Shown piece after piece: positions 20,600 through 31,605 of a stretch of DNA of 64,000 nt. Origin of the DNA: Anthoceros angustus (taxonomy: Eukaryota > Streptophyta > Anthocerotopsida > Anthocerotales > Anthocerotaceae); contig MU008177.1 of assembly GCA_010909165.1 (NCBI GenBank), positions 248,001 through 312,000 on the forward strand, in the 5' to 3' direction. Each line of letters begins with the position of its first letter. Within the stretch, counting starts at the first letter, position 1. The notes beneath the pieces are model-generated. The model made no database searches. It saw nothing but the letters and a program-made list of their open reading frames with translations, and was not told where the DNA came from. Position numbers and translations under genes: made by a program.

Positions 20600-23500
20600 A
20601 TGGCAGCTAATTTCGAGGATGATGATGTGAGCGCAGACAGCAGAAGCAGCATGTTGTTGGGTGTTTGGCAGTGCCATATGTTGTGCTGATATGAGGTCGT
20701 TTATCAGGATTTCGACTGGGAGGCAGCTGTTGCGGAGATTGACGAAGCATGCAGGAGAGCTGGCAGAGCTAGTGCATCAACATCCTTTCCAGGGCCCAGC
20801 TCTGATAATCATGGCCGCCCATATCCACGGCCCTCACAGGTCTCGCTGTCACAAAATTCCTTTCGGCAGAGAACGCTGGATGGTTACCTCCGGCCTCAAG
20901 AAGTCAGGCAAGCTAGTCCACCGGCTTGCCACAATCTGGGAAATCCGGAAGAGCAGGACTGCGGCATTGACCCCGTGGCTGCCGCCACTTGGGTCTATCC
21001 AGGTCAGGGGTGGCCTTAAGTGCTGGAAACAAATTGGATGATGCTGCCCACATTTTCTGACAATGGTGCTTATTGTGCAAATCAGGGAATGTCACCAAGC
21101 GGGAGTATCAGTTTAACATATCACAATCAGCGCTCTTTTCCAATACTATTGTCTCCCTGCCTACCGGGCTCGGAAAAACTCTGATAGCAGCTGTGGTGAT
21201 GTATAATTACTTTCGATGGTTTCCCAGAGGTGAGTCGGGTATCATGATCCAATCCTTATCCTAACCTGGAATTTGTTGCTGACTCTACGATCTTTCTGCA
21301 GGGAAGATCATCTTTACAGCACCCTCAAGGCCGCTAGTTTCTCAGCAGATTGAAGCTTGTCACAACATCATGGGTATCCCTCAGGTTTGGTCATCGTCCT
21401 TTCCCAAATATGCAGCTACTATATCTTCCTTTCTTGAATCCTTGCTTATTTGAATCTGCTCAATCTTCTGGCTCAGGATCTTACAGGTTTAGTATTTGTG
21501 GCAGGCCATGACAATTGAAATGACAGGGAACATGACTCCTCAGAATAGAGCTGAATTTTGGCAGACTAAGAGGGTTTTCTTTGTGACACCACAAGTTCTG
21601 GAGAAGGATATACAGGCTGGTAGGTAATCTGTTATTCTACACATGACCTTTCCCTTGTATCAGAAACAGTTAGGACTTTGGTCATTCATTGAGGAGTCCT
21701 TCGGAAAGATGCTGACTGACAACTCACTGAGAATGAGCTCAGAGAAATGCGAACGGTCGTCCATCGAAGATGTGGTGTTCATGTTATGACTCTCTGGTGC
21801 TATTTTGTTGAAGGGACTTGCCCTAAGAAACTCATAGTATGCCTTGTGGTGGATGAGGCTCATCGTGCCACTGGAAACTATTCCTACTGTGTTGTTGTCC
21901 GGGAGGTACATCTGCACATTCATTTCATCTAGCTGCTCTGGTCACATACGTGTAAATGTATGTGCTAACAAACTTCATCCTCACAAACTGTGCAGCTGAT
22001 AGCAGCGGATGTGAAGCTGCGCATCCTAGCATTGACTGCGACACCTGGCTGTAAGTTTCTCTTGCAGGATAGATCAGTTGCGACCTTGGGAACAGGCGTA
22101 AGGTCTGTCAGGTCTTTATGTCAGTTAGGCTGCTCTAGACTCATGTCATGCATTGGAATTGCAGCAAATCAAGCATCAATCCAAGCTGTGGTTGACAATC
22201 TTCAGATCTCATGCTTAGAACATAGAGCTGACAATGATGCTGATGTTTGCCAGTACATTCACGATCGAAAGGTTGAGGTTATACAGGTAACGCAAGTTCA
22301 AACAGCCAAAGTCTTCTTTTACAATGTGCTCATTCAGGTCTCTGATTCATTTCACTTATCAGGTTGCACTGAGCAGGGAAGGCAACCGAGTGAAGGACAT
22401 GTTGTTGCAAGTCATGCAGCCAGTTGTAAAGAGACTTACAGCGTGTGGAGTCTTTTTCACTAGAGACTATACAATGGTGATAACAAACATTATAAATGAC
22501 CAAACACCCTGAGTGAGAGATGTTCATTGTCCGTCATTTAACTTTTTCTCACTCACAGAACTCGTCCTTTGACTTCCACACTGCAAGAAATAAATATAGA
22601 GAGTCTCCTCCAACAACAGGTGCTACAGCCAAGAAAGAAGTGGAGGATTCTTTTGCAATAGCTGTGACTCTTTACAATATCTATAAGCTGTTCCATTGTC
22701 ATGGCATTACTTGTGCTGTAGTAATGCTTGAGCGAAAGCTGAATGAGCCTGGGTAAGGTCTTAATTCTTCTTCTTGTGACTCGCATTGACATGAACTAAT
22801 TTGTGGTGGGGGAAGTTGGCCGGCTTGTTTTACTACGTGTTGTAATGCAGTACTCCAAGAGTTTCCTGTTGTTTAGATTGAAAAGAAGGCATGCTTACGT
22901 ATGTTCTATGGGCCTATTGTTTCCTGCAGAATATTTAGCCGACTGATGCTAAGAAATCAAAAGCTGCTCGAAGTAAAGCGGATAATGCAAGATTGTGTCC
23001 GCCATGGAGCTCCCAGTCCTAAGCTGAACAAGCTGGAGGAAATACTGCAGGACCATTTCCGTAATGTCCAATCCCTGACCATTCTAATCTTTCTTTTTCT
23101 GTTGGTATTGGACGTGTGTGTTGAGATGCCTGACACATAGACTAGCATCAAGCTGCATTCATAGCCGTCGGCTGCCCCTTTCCAGGTGTGCACAATCCAC
23201 GAGAAACAAGGGCTATCATTTTTACCAGCTTCCGGGAAAGCGTAAAGTATGCCTCATCGCCATGTTATCATTCTTTCTCCTTCATGTAACAGTTCAGTCC
23301 GTTGTTCCTCTAAGCACCATCTAATTGCTTGTGAACAGAGATATTATGAACGCGTTGACAAAGCAGGATGGTGATGTGAAGGCAATGGAGTTTGTTGGGC
23401 AAAGTTCCGGTGCGTGAGACTCATCTGGAAGTTAATCTGATCTGATGTGATTGGATTTGATATCCGATAAATATCAAAACAAATCCAACTACTTGATATG

Positions 23501-26500
23501 CTTTCTCTTGCAGGAAAGACACAAAAGGGACAGAGTCAAAAAATGCAGCAAGCAGTTTTGCAGGTCTTTCGATCTTTGATTTTGACCTGTCTAGCTGCAT
23601 TCTTTTGATCCTTGTGTCCAGTGCTTCCTCCCATCTGGAAGCCAGAATGCAATGTTGCATCTTTTGATCTGAATTGCAATGAAGTCTTGAAGTAGCTTAG
23701 ATTTCATGGTAGCACATGTTGTGATTAGTCACCTACAAACATCTGCCGCTGAGACAGCTATCCATCTACAGAAATTTCGAGCTGGTGGCTACAATACCTT
23801 AGTCGCAACAAGCATTGGCGAAGAGGGCCTAGATATCATGGAGGTCGATCTTGTCGTATGCTTTGATGCAAATGTTTCTCCACTTAGAATGATTCAGCGA
23901 ATGGGAAGGACAGGAAGAAAGCGTGATGGCCGTGTGGATATCCTTGAATTGAAATAATACCTGCAATGTTCAGCACCTTTTAACAGTGTCACACCTGCGG
24001 AAGTATAGCCTTAACATACAAATTACTTGTTCTGGCAAGTGAGGGAGCAGAAATGCAGAGCTATCAGAGCAAGCTGGCAAAGAACAAAGCCCTCGTAAAG
24101 CACATGCACAATGGAGGATTGCAGAGCTTCAACTTCCACTTAAGCCCTCGAATGGTAAGTTTGGTTGTTTTTTAGTACGTGGTTGAGCTAGCTAAGGGAC
24201 TTGCACAATCTGTGTGCTATGTGGTTCTCTCTGACGCCGTGCGCATATGCAGGTACCTCACAGATACAAACCACAGGTGCAGGTAATTGAGATGTTCATT
24301 GAGAAGTTTGTACCCCGGGGTTATAAGCAGAAGGCTAGTGCAGACATTGAAGATCCAGATGCAGATTTCACTGCAGAAGAATGTGCAGTGCTACAGAAAT
24401 ACAGCAGCTCCACAATTGCCAATATGTGGAATCCATCCTTGATCGCATTTCCCAGGTTTCAGCTTGTGCCAACTCCTGTATCTCGGGTCAAGCATTCCTT
24501 CCGAACCACTTCAATGCTGATTGGAACCTTGCAAAGTCTAGAGGCGTCATCCCAGCAACTCTTCAACGGAGAAAAGAGTAGAGACTCCAGCCCAATCGAA
24601 ATGGAGGTATGCTCTCTGCTGTTACAGATGCCTTGATGGCTCGAGGAACTGAGTCAGCAGTGTCTGCTTCATTCTGTGTACCTGATTCTTACGCTATCCT
24701 TAAAGCCCTCAGGATGCGCAGTTGGGCTTTACCTAGTGCTTTGCTGAGTTGAATTGTGTCTGCTTGATTTAGATTGAAGACTTGAACTGGGACAAGGATG
24801 CAACTGCATGGACTGAAGGTACACGTCGATGGAGTCATGGAAACTTGTGCTCTGCAAATTGTTGCTACCAAGGACCTCTTTGCGGATAATAGTTTGCTAC
24901 CATGCAGATGAAAACATGGGGAGACATTGGTCGCTGGAAGACGAACAGTGTGACCCTGTCTTGTTCATGACACCGCGAGTTCTGGAGAATCCAGCTTGTG
25001 AAGTTCCAGAAATTGTGGATCCCTCACTGGTCTCGGCTAAAGTGAGTCAAGTTGGCCTTCCATGGAGTGGGAAAGAATCTCCTGTCCATGTGAGCTGTCA
25101 TCCTAGCAAGAGTGAAAGGCCTTCTCGGAACGTAGGGCAAGAGGACAACACTCCTGGTATGTATCTTGTCAGTTGCGGTCTCGTGATTGTGGTGGACAAA
25201 GGGGGCATTCCCTGGGTAGTGTTATGCCCCTTACTTTGCTGTTGTCTTCACTGACTGCAGCCCACAAAATTTCTTCCTTTGAGACAAGGGCAAACCCAGA
25301 AGATGTGAGACTGCAATCTGAGCATATTTTGGATGACAGACTGGCCAATAAGCAGTATCTTCACAGGTGTCTGTTTAGCAAAGGATTTGTGTCAGTTTCA
25401 CCAACAGGGAGTATTGTCATTGCATCTCCTCCAACGCTAAGAGTCAAGGCTTCTGACAGCTATCTGAGTAAAATAGAAGATTCTACCTTCAGAGTGTGGC
25501 CCTTCAACTCGGCTGTGACTCATCAGACGGTATCATCTGATACAGACCAGTCCAGCAAAGCAGGTGGGGCTATTAAGATTGTCAATGCTGGATCCACTTC
25601 TGGCAGAATTGGGGATGGGGACTCCATCGCCACATCCCCAGGAGACCAGCTGATGACAGACTTGCCCGTCACAGGGTCCGAGCAGGCTGTGTGTCCTAGA
25701 TCCGGCAAGATGGGATTCAACAGTGATTGCAAGGCAAACGATTTCGACATTATTGTTCCTAGCTCTCTTAGGAAGACCGCAGTGGTTTATGTAGATCCAG
25801 AACTGGGTGTTGGGGCACGGGATCAGCATATAATGAGTTTTCAGCACCGGAAGGATGTTTCGTCTGCTGGTGTCACTCACGACGATGTGAACTTTGTGCC
25901 AGCATCCATATCTCCAAAGCAGACAGGGGACACCAGGACAACCCTTCCGGGTTCTAGTTACATGGGTGCAAAGGTGCCCGCTGAAGGATTTTTTCAGGAT
26001 AGATGTGTGTCACACACACCCCGGCAATTAGCAACGTTGCGGGCCTTTCCCAATGACTTGAGCCCGCGGTTGACTAATCTTGCAGAGCAAGGCATGGTTC
26101 CGGTCTCACCCTTGCTGGAGACCCCTGTCATGCAGAAGCTTGTCACATGTCGGAACAAGTATCCACATCAGGATGTTCCCAAGGAGGGGGCTTGGGATAC
26201 AGGTCAAGAGTTGCAAATTCAATGCACTCGAATGACTAGCTCTGGAACACGTCGAGGTCTGCCACCTTCTGGCCCCGTTATTTGTAGGGGAAGACCACCA
26301 TTACGGTCACCAGTTCAGCTAGTGGAGGCTGGAGGCACTTCCCCAATTCAGCCCAAAAGTCTCCAATTTAATCAAGCAAGTCCTGCTCCTCTTGCCGGCA
26401 CTGAGTTCCAAAGGTCTCCACTGTGCACGGGGACAACAGGTTCTATCCAGACTGCATCAGGGGCAAAGAAGACGACTCCGAATGTGCCACAGGCTAATCT

Positions 26501-29368
26501 CAGCAACGAAGTAGTGGAAATCCCGACGGCAGTGGCAATGTCTGTCCAGAAGCCAAGAAAGTTTAAGCGTCTGAGAAAGGTTCGACAAGTGCCCAGCCCC
26601 GAACTAGCAGAAGCGGGCATGGGAACATTGTCCATCCAAGAAGAAGCAGTTCAGCCGAGGAATCGCACCACAGCAGGTGTTTCCAGACGAGGTGAGCCAA
26701 CCTTCCGCAGTTGTCTGTGGTGGATTGTTAGAGTTTCTGATTTAATAAGTGGAAGCATGTTTCCACTTGATCAGCCGTCTTAACATCCCAGTGATGACTG
26801 ATGACTTTCAGGAGGAAACATCCAAGAGCAAAACTGTGGTCCGGCCATTTGTCGATGATGAAGCAGAGTATGCCCAGTTCGAACCTTGAATGTCGAAATA
26901 TCGCAATGCAGTCGTGAATGTCATTGTCAGCGTAGATGTCAAGTTCCAGTGGCTTGCAACTTTGCATGTGGTCTGAAAATTGGGGCATCTTTTTGCGTAT
27001 CCATCGCAGAGCTTCTTCCGGTGATGCATGCTCTTCCGATGAAGAAGATGCCACCGAAGATGGAGAAGACCTCACGGACTTCATCGACGATGGAACGAAC
27101 CCAAGCTCGGCAACTCAGAACCCACCCATTGCATCGGTGGACATGATGGCCGTGTACAGGTTTCCACTCTGCTCTGCACCTTCAACTCGTTCATGCCATT
27201 CGTACAGTTTGCGTTCATGAAGTTCATCGCTTCCAGATAGAGACGCTGACGTTAGTTCTGTGAACAGGCGATCCTTGTTCACTCCATCACCAGCACGCGG
27301 TGCGGGTGTGGCCTCGTGGATGCGCTTTGCCCAGAGCGGTCACACACTCAAGCAGCGATGGGACTGGAGCCTCGGAAGCTCTTTGGAGACCGGGAGCTGC
27401 CTGGCCACTGCAGCAACAGACAGGACAACCTTCCGGGTTCTAGTTACATGGGTGCAAAGGTGCCCGCTGAAGGATTTTTTCAGGATAGATGTGTGTCACA
27501 CACACCCCGGCAATTAGCAACGTTGCGGGCCTTTCCCAATGACTTGAGCCCGCGGTTGACTAATCTTGCAGAGCAAGGCATGGTTCCAGTCTCACCCTTG
27601 CTGGAGACCCCTGTCATGCAGAAGCTTGTCACATGTCGGAACAAGTATCCACATCAGGATGTTCCCAAGGAGGGGCTTGGGATACAGGTCAAGAGTTGCA
27701 AATTCAATGCACTCAATGACTAGCTCTGGAACACGTCGAGGTCTGCCACCTTCTGGCCCCGTTATTTGTAGGGGAAGACCACCATTACGGTCACCAGTTC
27801 AGCTAGTGGAGGCTGGAGGCACTTCCCCAATTCAGCCCAAAGTCTCCAATTTAATCAAGCAAGTCCTGCTCCTCTTGCCGGCACTGAGTTCCAAAGGTCT
27901 CCACTGTGCACAGGGACAACAGGTTCTATCCAGACTGCATCAGGGGCAAAGACGACTCCGAATGTGCCACAGGCTAATCTCAGCAACAGTAGTGGAAATC
28001 CCGACGGCAGTGGCAATGTCTGTCCAGAAGCCAAGAAAGTTTAAGCGTCTGAGAAAGGTTCGACAAGTGCCCAGCCCCGAACTAGCAGAAGCGGGCATGG
28101 GAACATTGTCCATCCAAGAAGAAACAGTTCAGCCGAGGAATCGCACCACAGCAGGTGTTTCCAGACGAGGTGAGCCAACCTTCCGCAGTTGTCTGTGGTG
28201 GATTGTTAGAGTTTCTGATTTAATAAGTGGAAGCATGTTTCCACTTGATCAGCCGTCTTAACATCCCAGTGATGACTGATGACTTTCAGGGGAGGAAACA
28301 TCCAAGAGCAAAACTGTGGTCCGGCCATTTGTCGATGATGAAGCAGAGTATGCCCAGTTCGAACCTTGAATGTCGAAATATCGCAATGCAGTCGTGAATG
28401 TCATTGTCAGCGTAGATGTCAAGTTCCAGTGGCTTGCAACTTTGCATGTGGTCTGAAAATTGGGGCATCTTTTGCGTATCCATCGCAGAGCTTCTTCCGG
28501 TGATGCATGCTCTTCCGATGAAGAAGATGCCACCGAAGATGGAGAAGACCTCACGGACTTCATCGACGATGGAACGAACCCAAGCTCGGCAACTCAGAAC
28601 CCACCCATTGCATCGGTGGACATGATGGCCGTGTACAGGTTTCCACTCTGCTCTGCACCTTCAACTCGTTCATGCCATTCGTACAGTTTGCGTTCATGAA
28701 GTTCATCGCTTCCAGATAGAGACGCTGACGTTAGTTCTGTGAACAGGCGATCCTTGTTCACTCCATCACCAGCACGCGGTGCGGGTGTGGCCTCGTGGAT
28801 GCGCTTTGCCCAGAGCGGTCACACTCCAAGCAGCGATGGGACTGGAGCCTCGGGAAGCTCTTTGGAGACCGGGAGCTGCCCGGCCACTGCAGCAACAGAC
28901 AGGACAAGGGTCACTGCGGATTCTGCTCAGAAGTCCGACCCGCCGGACACTGTCATAGAGACTCCCACATTCAATGCCATCTCCATGGCCAAGGTTCCCC
29001 CTTCTGTTGGGAGCACCTACAGCAGCAAGCAAATGCCTGTGGCCCAAGCCGATGCCGTTCCCATTCCCTTGGTGGAAGGCACTGCAGACGGGACAAAGGG
29101 CAGGCTGGAAATACGAAAGCGGAAGCTGAGCTTCCAGCCAGACCTGTCCCAACGGGAGGCTCCAGCTGGTGTGAAGCAGAGCGGGCAGACGCAGCACCTG
29201 GAGCAGCAGTTTCAGATTACCTACCTGGAGGATGATGATTTCTTCGACGGCCTGGATCTGGATGCTCTGGAGGCAGAAGCAGTGCAGCAGTCAAGAGCCC
29301 GCCAGGCCACTCAGCAGCAGCAGCAGCCTGCATCCCCCAAGCAACCCAGTCTAGACCGCCATCCCTGA
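20600..29368 (+). CDS. FANCM: FANCM, plant-type Fanconi anaemia DEAH helicase/translocase
   Basis: Nuclear DNA translocase that remodels stalled forks and limits meiotic crossovers. Proposed exons: 20600-20626, 20708-21002, 21086-21229, 21302-21384, 21505-21619, 21814-21905, 21996-22050, 22165-22286, 22363-22476, 22559-22752, 22930-23060, 23186-23246, 23339-23409, 23514-23563, 23772-23937, 24027-24154, 24253-24606, 24773-24818, 24908-25156, 25261-26691, 28290-28347, 28489-28638, 28747-29368. The sum is 4758 nt, or 1585 aa. Visible are [17 protein letters not shown] at the start, Walker A PTGLGKT (133-139), DEAH (235-238), LTATPG near 265 and motif [10 protein letters not shown] (560-567). The C-terminal half is low in recognisable structure and ends in an acidic patch ([20 protein letters not shown]). 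No ERCC4-type nuclease-like domain is seen, as expected for plant FANCM. Intron 15 is U12-type AT-AC. Exon 20 onward lies in a 1.49-kb tandem duplication. Only exon 20 of copy 1 and exons 21-23 of copy 2 keep frame. Confidence 0.95.
23938..24026 (+). other. U12-type AT-AC intron in FANCM
   Basis: The 89-nt intron starts ATATCCTT and ends TTAC, with no usable GT-AG alternative. A branch-point match AGCCTTAAC lies at 24007-24015, about 12 nt before the acceptor, as the minor spliceosome requires. Removing it restores [12 protein letters not shown], the conserved sequence after helicase motif VI. Confidence 0.9.
25934..27420 (+). repeat. FANCM tandem duplication, copy 1
   Basis: About 1487 bp starting at CAGGACAA inside exon 20. 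It contains the end of exon 20, three introns, exons 21-22 and part of exon 23. Exon 20 is intact here. Copy 1's exon 21 lacks GG after its acceptor (TTTCAGGAGG against TTTCAGGGGAGG in copy 2), which shifts the frame and leads to a stop. Confidence 0.92.
27421..28917 (+). repeat. FANCM tandem duplication, copy 2
   Basis: A direct copy of 25934-27420, with CAGGACAA at the left end, the junction and the right end (28910-28917). The exon-20 part carries several single-base losses (for example a six-G run reduced to five) and is out of frame. Exons 21, 22 and 23 are intact and lead to the real stop. Confidence 0.92.
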
Positions 29369-29689
29369 CGGTCTCCCCCTTGTAAATTCAGGAGAGAGAG
29401 AAATGTAAAGTTATGAATCAAAGTATCAAAATCACAACCTCGCAAGCATGCATGGCTGTTGAATGTTGCACAAGCCGAGTCCAACTCCAGGTCCAGGCCC
29501 AGATCCGGACTAGGACGAAGCACACAAGGTGCCTGCAGCTAGAGTTGCTACTAGTACTGTAACGTAAGCATGCACGGCCCCCTGCCACGAGCTGGTTCCC
29601 GGATTCACGATCTGCCTTGACATGGGCAGACGGTGAATCTAATCCTGCAACCGGAGTCCGGACGCCGAAGACGGGGATGACGAGCCGCC
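29369..29689. other. 3' UTR space between converging genes
   Basis: FANCM (plus) and the small membrane protein (minus) converge here. The stretch probably holds both 3' UTRs. No further feature was recognised. Confidence 0.5.
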
Positions 29690-29986
29690 TCATTTCCTCC
29701 TCTTGTACAGATAGGTGACGAGCACCCAGAGCAGGAAGAGCATGAGCATGATGAGCAGGAGAACCGCGCAGACGATTGCCCCGGGAAGCCCGCTGTCCTC
29801 CTCCCCGCAGGTCATGTGGTAAGGCGTGTGCTCCCCCATCTCCAGCAAGCCGCAGCAGCGAGCGCAGCAGCCACGACGCGCCCGCTCCCTCTCGATCTTG
29901 TCGTGGGCGGCGATCTTCTCCCTCGGTATCGGAGGCATCGCTATCACCACCCTGGGAGGAGAGTCGGGCAAGACGACGAGAGCCAT
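29690..29986 (-). CDS. Small tail-anchored membrane protein, unknown function
   Basis: 98 aa from the ATG at 29984-29986. A Pro-rich start (LPDSPPRVVIAMPPIPREKI) leads to a charged segment. A Cys pair cluster follows (RRGCCARCCGLLEMG), then an acidic turn (CGEEDSG). One 23-residue hydrophobic helix follows (AIVCAVLLLIMLMLFLLWVL), ending in a short basic tail YLYKRRK. This layout suggests a C-terminal anchored protein with its Cys-rich part in the cytosol. I do not know the family. The frame extends further upstream without a stop, but the extension looks like leader sequence. Confidence 0.6.
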   Translation of the reverse strand: MALVVLPDSPPRVVIAMPPIPREKIAAHDKIERERARRGCCARCCGLLEMGEHTPYHMTCGEEDSGLPGAIVCAVLLLIMLMLFLLWVLVTYLYKRRK

Positions 29987-30718
29987 GGATGCGCTCGCTT
30001 GGTCTCGGCTCCGCCGCTGCAAGAATCGAAGAATCCAGGCGGGCAGCTGCGAGAAACGAAGAACCGAGCTGGGCAGCCGAATCACGAGACCGCCATGATC
30101 GGGCGCTCTCCAGTCTACGCTCTGCAGCTGCAGCTGCGGCTGGAGCTGGAGCTGGAGCTGGTTTGCAGAGTAGGCGCAGGCCGATTGTGGGCCGAGCAGG
30201 CTCGCTTACAGCCGCAAGCGAGGCTCTGTCCTTGCGGACCTGTGAGATGATCAGAGCGTGAGATGGATCGATCACTGGGGCAGTCAGGCTGATGATCAAG
30301 AATGTGAGCCCGAGCGTGATCTCGTAGGCCCGGGGAAAGACGACAGAAAGAGAGGCGCCCCATCTTTCGGGAGGCCCGCTGCTCGCAACGTTGAGAGCGC
30401 ACGACGCTCTGGAAAGATGGCTTCACGCCGGCGGAAACGTCCAGGCTTAGTACTAACCGCTCACGATCCACATGGCAGCACCATCGGGCTGGTGGCGTGG
30501 CGTGGGCATGATTTAGAGATTTTGGAACGCTTGCTTGCGCTGCTTTCATTTCATTCATCATACTTGACCCGACCGGACTAGACTAACCTGACTTCACTTT
30601 CTGCACCCACATATGGGAATCATGCAGGCCCGCAGCGGGCCGCAGGGGCTGCGGGGCGGACCATTGGGTATGAATTTAAATGTGAAATAGGAACGGGAAC
30701 TCTATCCCAGCAATCCGC
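29987..30718. other. Upstream region of the small membrane protein gene
   Basis: It contains a GGAGCTGGAGCTGGAGCTGG simple repeat at about 30138-30160 and short GC-rich frames. It is presumed promoter and 5' UTR of the minus-strand gene. No other gene was seen. Confidence 0.45.
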
Positions 30719-30870
30719 TCGCCGTTCGCCGTTCGCCGTTCGCCGTTCGCCGTTCCGCCGTTCGCCGTTCGCCGTTCGCCGTTCGCCGTTCGCCGTTCGC
30801 CGTTCGCCGTTCGCCGTTCGCCGTTCGCCGTTCGCCGTTCGCCGTTCGCCGTTCGCCGTTCGCCGTTCGC
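30719..30870. repeat. Heptamer minisatellite (GTTCGCC)n
   Basis: About 21 head-to-tail copies of a 7-bp unit, almost perfect, with one inserted C near 30755. It would be prone to length change. The minus-strand translation is a meaningless TANGERR repeat. Confidence 0.97.
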
Positions 30871-31329
30871 AGAGTCCATCGTACGGAGTTCTTATTACCT
30901 TACATTAGGATTAGTATACTTAATTTCTGTTATATTTATTTTTTATTTTTTATAATACGATTTATAATTCACTAAAAAATAATGTTATATATTTTAGTTC
31001 TCTTGCACATACCAAAAGAGTACTTTCAATAAGTTCATATAACGAACAATATTGGATATCTTAACCTTTTGGACAAAAACTTTCAATTGATCAACCTTTT
31101 AATTAGAAAACAACTTTCAAATAGGAAGCCTTTTTTAGTGGATTAGAGACTTTGCACATATTTCAAAGTCTGCATCCAAGACCTGCATTGGGATTTTCAC
31201 CTGGAATAACTCTATAGGGCACTAACAACGGATTTTTATCTAGAGTAAACTCGTGGAGCACTAACAACTGATTTTTATCTCGAGCAAACCCATAGGACAC
31301 AAACAACAAATTTTTATCTTGAGTAATAT
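30871..31329. other. AT-rich spacer, no gene seen
   Basis: From about 31,170 it carries short degenerate repeats of the form ATTTTTATCT-GAG-AA-CTCATAGG-CACTAACAAC, about 60 bp apart. These belong to the repeat cluster that follows. Confidence 0.5.
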
Positions 31330-31605
31330 CGTAGGGCACTGACAACTGGTGGCCCCACACACAGCAGAGACGAGGATATGATGTTTACATCTGGTGGTCT
31401 CATAGGGCCATGAAGCTAGGGGATGGATGGCACCCCATCCAAGCACTGAACTATCCCAAGGATGTTTAACTGAGGAGTGATGTTTACATCTGTTGAGGAG
31501 TGATGTTTACATCTGTTGGTCTCATAGGGCCATGAAGCTAGGGGATGGATGACACCCATCCAAGTACTCATCTGTCCCAAGGATGCCTAACTGTGGAGTT
31601 TAAAT
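31330..31605. repeat. Tandem pair of a dispersed repeat
   Basis: A unit running from GATGTTTACATCTG through GGTCTCATAGGGCCATGAAG to CCCAAGGATG occurs at about 31,380-31,480 and 31,496-31,600. The second copy has short deletions. A diverged relative is at 15,270-15,420. Confidence 0.75.
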
